From an uncultured Collinsella sp. (lineage in GTDB: Bacteria > Actinomycetota > Coriobacteriia > Coriobacteriales > Coriobacteriaceae), in contig URRJ01000014.1 of the NCBI GenBank assembly GCA_900550205.1, forward strand, positions 1 through 20,970: a stretch of DNA of 20,970 nt, written 5' to 3'. The first letter of the stretch is position 1. The number at the start of each line of letters is the position of its first letter. Below are positions 15,433-20,970 of the stretch, one piece after another. The notes beneath the pieces were generated by a model. The model did no database searches, was not told the DNA's origin, and saw only the letters and a program-made list of their open reading frames with translations. The position numbers and the translations under genes were made by a program.

Positions 15433-17349
15433 CTAGGCGCGCTCCTCGATAGCACCGTTTCTATATGCATCGAGCAGCTGGCGCAGGTCCTGGATTTGGC
15501 TGCGGATCTTGGCACCCGTATCGGTATCGCTGACCATGCGGCGGCGGTCGGCCTCGTCAAAGCGGTTGGTCTCGCTCTCGATGTCGACATTGCGGGTAAG
15601 TGCCTCGGCAACCGTGGTAAAGGCTTGGTGCGACTTAAGGCGACATCCGCGCGAGCTGGAGATAAGCGTGTATCCGGCAATGCCCGTCTTGGGGTGGTAG
15701 GCACGGCAGAAGCCGCCATCGATGACCAGTAGCTTGCCCTCGGCGCGGATGGGCTGCTCGCCCTTGGTGGTCTTGACGGGCGTATGGCCGTTGATGATGT
15801 GCCCCGTCGGCGAGCATGCCATGGGGGTGACGCCAAACTCGCGCATGATATCGTCGCAGACCGAGGGCGATTTGGTGAGCGTAAAGTACGGGTCCATCGG
15901 CTCGGCCCAGGTGCTTTTATCGGCGATGTAGGCGCGTTCGAATGTGCGAACCTCGCGTCCGCTTGCCGGCGACTTCATACCGATCCAGAGATACCACATC
16001 CAGTCGAGGGCATCGCGGTTGCCGTTGCGCCAGGCGCGGCGGGCGATATGGTCGCAAAAATCGAGGTAGTCGTGACCGGCGTGCCATGTGCCCAGGCAGT
16101 TCATGCTGCTAAACGTGCCGTCCTCGTTGAGCGGCACGCAGCCGTGGAAGAGCAGGTTGCCGTTGGCGACCTTATACATGGAGCCGTGGGTATAGAGGAA
16201 ATCGATGTGGCGATGCAGGTGATCGGCGGTGACAAACTCGGACACGAGCTTGTCTATGATGTGCTGCTCCTCGGGTGTGAGTGTGTAGGGGTCCGCCGGA
16301 TCGACGGTGGGGAAGTCGTTGGTCGTGAGTGGCCACACGCTGCCGTCGGCAAGTGTGACCGTGCCGGCGTCGCGATCGACCTTGTCGAGTAGCAGACGGT
16401 CTGCCATATCGAACTCGGGATGGCGCTGGATAATCTGACCTTCGAGCTTAAAGAGCAGGACGTTAATGGCTTTGATCAGCGGGCTGATGGACTCGCCGGC
16501 GGTATAGGTGGCGTCGGCGAAGGCGACAAGCTCGCGCAGCGAGATGCCGTAGTCGTTCTCGAGGATCTCGTAGTTGTCATAGCGCAGGTTGTTGCGCAGC
16601 ACCGTGGCGATGCAGGCGGGCTCACCGGCCGCAGCACCCATCCACAGCAGGTCGTGGTTGCCCCACTGGATGTCGAGCGAATGATAGGTGAGCAGGCGGT
16701 CCATAATCTTGGCCGCGCCGCCACCGCGGTCGAAGATATCGCCCACTAGGTGCAGGTGGTCGACGGCGAGGCGCTTGATGAGCGAGGCGAGCGACTCGAT
16801 AAAGTCGTCGGCGCTGGCGGTCTCCAGGATGGACTCAACGATGCGCTCGTGATAACGCACGCGGTAGTTGTTTTCATCCGGATGCGTGTGCAGCAACTCG
16901 TCGATGATATAGGCGTAATCGCGCGGGATGGCCTTGCGCACCTTGGAGCGCGTGTAGCGACTCGAAAGCGAACGTGCCACCATGATGAGCTGGTCGAGCA
17001 TAGTTTTGTACCAGGTGGGTGAGTCCTCGTGCTGGCTGCGGACAAGGTCGATCTTCTCGCGCGGATAGTAGATGAGCGTGCACAGCTCGCCCTTCTCATT
17101 GAAGGAGAGCGTGTCGCCAAAGATTTCGTCGACATGCTCGCGCACGACGCCCGAGCAGTTGTTGAGGATGTGCATGAAGGCTTCGTATTCGCCATGCAGG
17201 TCGCTCATAAAATGCTCGGTGCCCTTGGGCAGGTTGAGGATGGCCGAGAGATTGATGATCTCGGTAAACGCGGATTGCTCGGTGGGGAATTGTCTCGACA
17301 GCAGGCGCAGATACTTGAAGTCTTGCGGATTGCGATCGAATGCGACCAT
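15433..17349 (-). CDS. fbp: Class III fructose-1,6-bisphosphatase
   Basis: The product has 638 residues and belongs to the large Fbp family of low-GC Gram-positives and relatives (the Bacillus enzyme has about 670). It hydrolyses fructose-1,6-bisphosphate to fructose-6-phosphate in gluconeogenesis, in the cytoplasm. Metallophosphoesterase motifs are clear: SDLHGEY with D50 and H52, GDIFDRGG at 203-210, GNHD at 230-233, LFHG in the middle of the protein, and NGHTPVKT in the C-terminal third. ATG 17349 is chosen because GGAAGG lies 6 nt before it and MVAFDRNPQDFKYL is family-like; the open frame to 17445 runs through the promoter. The promoter overlaps a perfect inverted repeat, which suggests repression by a regulator. 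Confidence 0.95.
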   Translation of the reverse strand: MVAFDRNPQDFKYLRLLSRQFPTEQSAFTEIINLSAILNLPKGTEHFMSDLHGEYEAFMHILNNCSGVVREHVDEIFGDTLSFNEKGELCTLIYYPREKIDLVRSQHEDSPTWYKTMLDQLIMVARSLSSRYTRSKVRKAIPRDYAYIIDELLHTHPDENNYRVRYHERIVESILETASADDFIESLASLIKRLAVDHLHLVGDIFDRGGGAAKIMDRLLTYHSLDIQWGNHDLLWMGAAAGEPACIATVLRNNLRYDNYEILENDYGISLRELVAFADATYTAGESISPLIKAINVLLFKLEGQIIQRHPEFDMADRLLLDKVDRDAGTVTLADGSVWPLTTNDFPTVDPADPYTLTPEEQHIIDKLVSEFVTADHLHRHIDFLYTHGSMYKVANGNLLFHGCVPLNEDGTFSSMNCLGTWHAGHDYLDFCDHIARRAWRNGNRDALDWMWYLWIGMKSPASGREVRTFERAYIADKSTWAEPMDPYFTLTKSPSVCDDIMREFGVTPMACSPTGHIINGHTPVKTTKGEQPIRAEGKLLVIDGGFCRAYHPKTGIAGYTLISSSRGCRLKSHQAFTTVAEALTRNVDIESETNRFDEADRRRMVSDTDTGAKIRSQIQDLRQLLDAYRNGAIEERA

Positions 17350-17376
17350 GAAACACCTTCCGATGGGGTTGGTAAA

Positions 17377-17406
17377 ACTGATAAACAGCGTCAAACGTTT
17401 ATCAGT
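17377..17406. promoter_or_regulatory. Candidate operator: perfect 10-bp inverted repeat over the fbp promoter
   Basis: ACTGATAAAC (17377-17386), ten spacer bases, then GTTTATCAGT (17397-17406) form a perfect inverted repeat with arm centres 20 bp apart. It covers the -10 box and the predicted start site of fbp, so only half would be in the transcript. That favours a protein-binding site over an RNA hairpin. Confidence 0.55.
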
Positions 17407-17426
17407 ATGCGACGCCTTTGTTTCAA
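17398..17426 (-). promoter_or_regulatory. fbp promoter
   Basis: On the minus strand TTGAAA (17426-17421, 5 of 6 to consensus) is followed after 17 bp by GATAAA (17403-17398, 4 of 6). Transcription would start near 17391, about 40 nt before the fbp ATG. Confidence 0.55.
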
Positions 17427-17464
17427 TTTTGCGCTGGCGGCTCAATTGTCGGATGAACGGTTTG

Positions 17465-17478
17465 CTAAATCGATTTAG
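17465..17478. promoter_or_regulatory. 14-bp perfect palindrome in the fbp/degV divergent gap
   Basis: CTAAATCGATTTAG is self-complementary over all 14 bases. It lies about 115 bp upstream of fbp and about 190 bp upstream of the DegV gene. The rest of the gap (17407-17666) holds no ORF that I can support. Confidence 0.4.
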
Positions 17479-17630
17479 TTAAGGTAGATATGGCGGTTGA
17501 GTGGAGACGCTGAGGGTGTCTTTGCGGACGATTGCCTATGGTTTGGTGGAGATGATGATGGTAAAGATGTTCTATACAGATGGTTCGATTTGGTAAATAG
17601 TGGACATTTGTACCGTATGCAGGCTCGCTG

Positions 17631-17639
17631 TGCGATAAT
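17631..17639 (+). promoter_or_regulatory. Candidate extended -10 promoter of the DegV gene
   Basis: TGC-GATAAT matches the extended -10 pattern TGn-TATAAT with one mismatch. No good -35 is seen at normal spacing. The start site would fall near 17646, leaving a leader of about 20 nt that holds the AAGGAG site. Confidence 0.35.
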
Positions 17640-17666
17640 TTTCGTAGTATACGTAAGGAGCCTCAT

Positions 17667-18557
17667 ATGAGTGATTTTGTCCTGACCTGTGAATCCGCTG
17701 CCGACCGAACCCGGGAGTTCTTTGAATCGCGCAATATTCCCGTCGCGTATTTTCATTACGGGATCGATGGCATTGTTTACGACGACGATCTGTATCAGTC
17801 GATTTCGCCGGACGAGTTTTTTGCCAAGGTCGCCGCGGGTGCCATGCCAAAAACGTCGCAGCTGGGCGTGGGTGAGTACGAGGAGTTTTGGGAGCCGTTT
17901 GTTGCCGAGGGTAAAGACGTGCTGCACCTGGCGTTGTCGTCGGGTATTTCGGGTACGTATGGTTCGGCTTGCGTTGCGGCGCAGATGCTCGCGGATCGCT
18001 ATCCCCAGGGCGGCAAGGTGCGCGTCGTCGATTCGCTGGCGGCGTCTTCGGGCTTTGGCCTGTTGCTGGAATATGCCGCTGACGTGCGCGATAGCGGAGC
18101 TTCACTCGACGAGACGGCCGCCTGGATCGAGGAGCATAAGCTCAACCTGCACCACTGGTTCTTCTCGACTGACTTGTCGAGCTATTTGCGCGGCGGTCGT
18201 ATTTCGGCTGCGAGCGCGATCATCGGCACGGCGCTTAAGATTTGCCCGCTTATGACGGTCGATTGCGAAGGTAAACTGTCGCCACGTGAGAAGATCCGCA
18301 CTAAGAAGCGCGCGATATCCGAGATGGCTAAGACCATGATGGTACACGTGCAGGACGGTGCGGATTATTCGGGTAAGTGCATTATGTCCCATTCGGCGTG
18401 CCGCGAGGATGCCGAAGCCGTTGCGGCGCTGATTGAGGAACAGGTCCCGCAACTCAAAGGTAAGATCGAGATCAATAATATCGGTGCTCTGATCGGTTCG
18501 CACACCGGACCTGGTACGGTGGCGCTCTTCTTTATGGGCGACAAGCGCGTGGATTAA
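17667..18557 (+). CDS. DegV family protein (FakB-like fatty acid-binding protein)
   Basis: The product has 296 residues, a typical DegV length. DegV/FakB proteins bind a fatty acid and, in characterised systems, present it to the kinase FakA for incorporation into phospholipid. Family features are MPKTSQ (60-65), whose Thr-Ser contact the lipid head group, LSSGISGTY (90-98), and YLRGGRIS (173-180). The C-terminal domain ends with the usual GSHTGPGTVALFF signature. ATG 17667 has AAGGAG 6 nt upstream. The gene is divergent from fbp and is followed by a bidirectional terminator, so it is probably a single-gene unit. No FakA-like kinase lies in the window, and the bound lipid cannot be predicted. 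Confidence 0.93.
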   Translation: MSDFVLTCESAADRTREFFESRNIPVAYFHYGIDGIVYDDDLYQSISPDEFFAKVAAGAMPKTSQLGVGEYEEFWEPFVAEGKDVLHLALSSGISGTYGSACVAAQMLADRYPQGGKVRVVDSLAASSGFGLLLEYAADVRDSGASLDETAAWIEEHKLNLHHWFFSTDLSSYLRGGRISAASAIIGTALKICPLMTVDCEGKLSPREKIRTKKRAISEMAKTMMVHVQDGADYSGKCIMSHSACREDAEAVAALIEEQVPQLKGKIEINNIGALIGSHTGPGTVALFFMGDKRVD

Positions 18558-18589
18558 TTTGCCCCATCACGTCGCTGCATGATTGCTCA

Positions 18590-18638
18590 AGCGAAAACGG
18601 CCCGCCTCACGTTTGTGGGGCGGGCCAAGATGTTTTGC
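18590..18638. terminator. Bidirectional terminator between convergent genes
   Basis: GGCCCGCCTCAC (18599-18610), loop GTTT, then GTGGGGCGGGCC (18615-18626) form a 12-bp stem with one G-U pair. AAAAC on the left (18594-18598) reads as GTTTT on the minus strand, and TTTT follows on the right, so it can serve both the DegV gene and the convergent gene. Confidence 0.8.
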
Positions 18639-19729
18639 TAGCGTTTCTTTCCGCGGAAGAAGAAACCGTGCAGCGAGGGCTTGAGTCCGCGGTTGGCGCG
18701 ACGCTCCTCGATATGATCGTGGATCGAAGCGACGCGTTCGATGACTTCGTCGGGAATTGGCACGTCGGGATTCATGTTTTCGACCTGGCTGACCTCGGCG
18801 GCGGCGACCTGGTCGATAATGGGCACGTCGTCGCGCGAGATGACGGGCGTGGCGTCTTCCTTCATCTTGCGATAGCGCTTCATCATGTCGGTCTGTAGTT
18901 GCTGGGCCGAAGGCGGCGTCCAGATGATGGCGTTGGCGCCGGCGGCGATGGTTTCACGGATGCTCTCGGGCGTCTTGCCGCCCGGTGCGATGAGCGGCAG
19001 GTTGGGATAGTGCTCGCGCAGTTCACGCAGGACCTGCGGCGTGTTCTTGCCGGCCGCGATGTTGAGGATCTTGGCCCCGGCGCGCACTTTGGCATGCGCA
19101 TCATCGTCGCAACGTACGACCGTGGCGATGACGGGGATGTCGGCGATGTTGGTGATGTGCTCGACCATCTCGGCAGTGGCGGGGGAGTTGACCACGCAGC
19201 CCGCCGCGCCCTGCATCTCGGAGACGGCCGCCATCTGCACGGAGCGCTTACCGGTGGTGGTGCCGCCGCCAACGCCCACAAAGACTGGGCACTCGGCAAC
19301 GGTCAGCAGCGCCTGCGTAATGGCGGGCTGCGGCGTGAAGGGGTAGACGGCAAACACGGCGTCGGCATTGGAGTTGCGGATGACCGCCACGTCGGTGGTG
19401 TAGATGAGCGACTTGATGCGGCGGCCAAAGAGCGTAAAGCCGCTTGCCTCCTCGATCTCATCGGGCATGCGGAGGGCCGCCTTGCGCAGACGCCCGTCGA
19501 TGGGCAGCGGCTCCATGGGCAAAAGGCCGTTGGGAGTTACGGCCACCTGGGGCTCGGTAAATTCGTCTGCAAGCTCTACCTCGGAGAAGTCGACCGATGC
19601 GACGATGTCCTCGTGAACCTCGGCGGGAACATCGATGGGGTCTTGGTCGTTCGTCGCGGCAGGCGTATCGAAGGAGCTGGTGGCGACAAAGGCGTCGACG
19701 CGCTCGTTCAGATCGTTAAGAGTATCCAT
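18638..19729 (-). CDS. TIM-barrel-like protein of unknown function
   Basis: The product has 363 residues. The first 75 are acidic and probably disordered. Residues about 100-285 show regular beta-alpha units: DAVFAVYPF, CPVFVGVGGGTTTG (148-160), GAAGCVVN, IPVIATVV, AGAKILNIAAG, LPLIAPGGKTPESI (245-257) and NAIIWTPPS. This is typical of a TIM barrel; the GGKTPES and AGAN strand ends recall phosphate-binding barrels such as KDPG aldolase, but I cannot assign an enzyme. A basic tail ends HGFFFRGKKR. There is no signal peptide or membrane segment. ATG 19729 is the first start, with only a weak GGA upstream, and a 7-bp stem (19746-19752 with 19763-19769) lies in the leader. It stands alone between convergent and divergent neighbours. 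Confidence 0.75.
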   Translation of the reverse strand: MDTLNDLNERVDAFVATSSFDTPAATNDQDPIDVPAEVHEDIVASVDFSEVELADEFTEPQVAVTPNGLLPMEPLPIDGRLRKAALRMPDEIEEASGFTLFGRRIKSLIYTTDVAVIRNSNADAVFAVYPFTPQPAITQALLTVAECPVFVGVGGGTTTGKRSVQMAAVSEMQGAAGCVVNSPATAEMVEHITNIADIPVIATVVRCDDDAHAKVRAGAKILNIAAGKNTPQVLRELREHYPNLPLIAPGGKTPESIRETIAAGANAIIWTPPSAQQLQTDMMKRYRKMKEDATPVISRDDVPIIDQVAAAEVSQVENMNPDVPIPDEVIERVASIHDHIEERRANRGLKPSLHGFFFRGKKR

Positions 19730-19918
19730 GGTGGTCCGTTTCTATGTTGTGCGGCCGGCAGTGCACAACCGGCGCTACGTTGCTAAATCGTTTGATGAGT
19801 TGATTTTTCCCCGCTGCGCCATCCGTTAGACCGAACGCCCGTCGAACGTGAAGGAGCTGTGGTGGCGGGTTTTGAGGTGCTATCTTAAATGTCCCGTTTA
19901 AAAGAGAGGTGGCGCGGT

Positions 19919-20089
19919 ATGGAAATCTCGACATTATTGGGCTCGATTGGCCTATGCGTGGGCGCAATCGTAGCCGCCGCGGTCATCTACTTTGTGGTCA
20001 CGGCCATTAAGGGCAAAAGAGCCGAGCGCAAGGAACGCGAGGCGCTTAAGCAGCACCGTGACCAGCAGGACAAGCGCGCACGGGAATAG
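19919..20089 (+). CDS. Small single-pass membrane protein
   Basis: The product has 56 residues: a short N-terminus, one hydrophobic helix (about residues 7-32, SIGLCVGAIVAAAVIYFVVT), and a highly charged tail rich in Lys, Arg and Glu. ATG 19919 follows GAGAGGTGG by 6 nt. An in-frame ATG at 19889 has GAGGTG 9 nt before it and is an alternative that would add 10 residues. The layout resembles small membrane proteins of unknown role. I do not recognise a family. The gene converges on the methyltransferase gene with a 24-bp gap and no clear terminator. Confidence 0.6.
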   Translation: MEISTLLGSIGLCVGAIVAAAVIYFVVTAIKGKRAERKEREALKQHRDQQDKRARE

Positions 20090-20113
20090 TTTGTTGAGTT
20101 TTGAATCCGTGCG

Positions 20114-20970
20114 CTAGCTGCGTTTTCGGACCAGGGCGATGTAGAAGCCCTCAAAGTCGCGGCTGGGCGGGATGGTGAGCGTGCCGGGCATGCCGTTGGT
20201 GATGGCCGAAACCTGACCCGCGGCGATTGCCTCGGTGAGAGCGTTGGACTCGATGCGTGGCTCCTCACCAGCTTCCTGGGCGCGGCGTGCTTCGCTTTCA
20301 CTCGGCGTGCCGTCGAGGGGGATGAGCTCGCAGTCCATATGCTTGTCGAGGGCCTCTTGCAGAGCGTCCTCGTTTTCCTGCGGCATGATCGAACAGGTGG
20401 AATAGACGAGTGTGCCGCCCGGCTTGAGGGCGCCCATGGCGCGGTCCAGAAGCGCGCGCTGCGAGCGGGCGCACTTGCCAAGCAGCTGCTCGGTCAGGCC
20501 GCGCAGGCTTTTCTCGTTGCCGCTGATGACGGTGCCCGTGCCGGTGCAGGGGGCGTCGAGCAGAATGCGGTCAAAGCGGAAGAATTCGTCGAGCTCGCGT
20601 GCGTCGATGCGCATGACGGGCACGTTTTTGGCGTCCTGGCGGTGGAGGTTGGCCTCGAGCTTTTCGGCGCGGGGGATGCTCATCTCGCAGGCCGTGAGGT
20701 GCGCCTGGCCCTGGGTGAGGGCGGCGATCTGCGTCGTCTTGCCACCGGGGGCCGCGCACATATCCAGGATGTCCTCGCCGGCTTGAGCGCCCAACACCAA
20801 AGGCGGCATCATGGACGACAGGCTCTGCAGATAGATTTTGCCGTCGCGGTAAATGTCGAGATCCCATAGATCGGATACCTGGGCCTCGGGCAGGATGAAA
20901 GCGTCCGGGTACCATGAGACGGGGCGGTGGGCGATGCCGGCTGCGTCGAGCGCGGCGGCGATGTCCTCGG
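20114..20970 (-). CDS. RsmB/NOP2-family RNA (cytosine-5)-methyltransferase, 5' end outside the window
   Basis: About 285 residues are visible and the N-terminus is cut off by the window edge; the frame stays open from the internal ATG at 20812 to the edge. The SAM-binding motif is DMCAAPGGKTTQIA, followed by the acidic motif CEMSIPRAEKLEAN. The two cysteines of this family are both present: DAPC in LLDAPCTGTGTV and TC in STCSIMPQENE. Such enzymes methylate C5 of cytosine in rRNA or tRNA with SAM. The segment IYLQSLSSMMPPLVL just before the SAM motif is typical of NOL1/NOP2/sun enzymes. Which RNA is the target (RsmB-, RsmF- or other type) cannot be told without the N-terminal RNA-binding part. 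Confidence 0.9.
   Translation of the reverse strand, partial: EDIAAALDAAGIAHRPVSWYPDAFILPEAQVSDLWDLDIYRDGKIYLQSLSSMMPPLVLGAQAGEDILDMCAAPGGKTTQIAALTQGQAHLTACEMSIPRAEKLEANLHRQDAKNVPVMRIDARELDEFFRFDRILLDAPCTGTGTVISGNEKSLRGLTEQLLGKCARSQRALLDRAMGALKPGGTLVYSTCSIMPQENEDALQEALDKHMDCELIPLDGTPSESEARRAQEAGEEPRIESNALTEAIAAGQVSAITNGMPGTLTIPPSRDFEGFYIALVRKRS

Overview
The window looks like chromosomal DNA from a high-GC, Gram-positive gut actinobacterium of the Coriobacteriia, most likely a Collinsella. This rests on the overall coding style and gene mix: a C69 dipeptidase, a phasin-like gene with an AarF/UbiB kinase, tandem GtrA proteins, a class III Fbp, a DegV protein, and very large surface proteins with DUF4430 and InlB-like repeats. 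The assignment is inferred from recognition, not from a database search.

Left part (1-5130, all on +). The tail of an unidentified gene is followed directly by folD, whose product has lost the conserved catalytic lysine. Next come a small AT-rich element with 37-bp terminal inverted repeats (942-1171), a C69 family dipeptidase closed by a strong terminator, and a two-gene unit of a small phasin-like protein and an ABC1/UbiB atypical kinase. The gap at 5131-5472 holds a second inverted-repeat structure.

Centre (5443-14231, +). This is the most striking part. A cobalamin riboswitch leads a two-gene operon. Its first gene encodes a secreted protein of about 2498 residues with eight Ig-like repeats, two atrophied-Ig-like domains, three DUF4430 (transcobalamin-like) domains, a PQQ-type beta-propeller, an InlB-type repeat, a charged stalk and a C-terminal membrane anchor. 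The second gene encodes an N-terminally anchored protein with one more DUF4430 domain. I read this as a B12-regulated surface module that probably captures cobalamin or a related corrinoid. No transporter gene lies in the window.

Right part (14268-20970, mostly on -). Two paralogous gtrA-type genes follow fbp (class III fructose-1,6-bisphosphatase). The fbp promoter overlaps a perfect 10-bp inverted repeat, a likely operator. A DegV gene diverges from fbp and converges, across a bidirectional terminator, on a TIM-barrel-like protein of unknown function. The window ends with a small single-pass membrane protein on + and the C-terminal part of an RsmB/NOP2-type RNA cytosine-5 methyltransferase on -.
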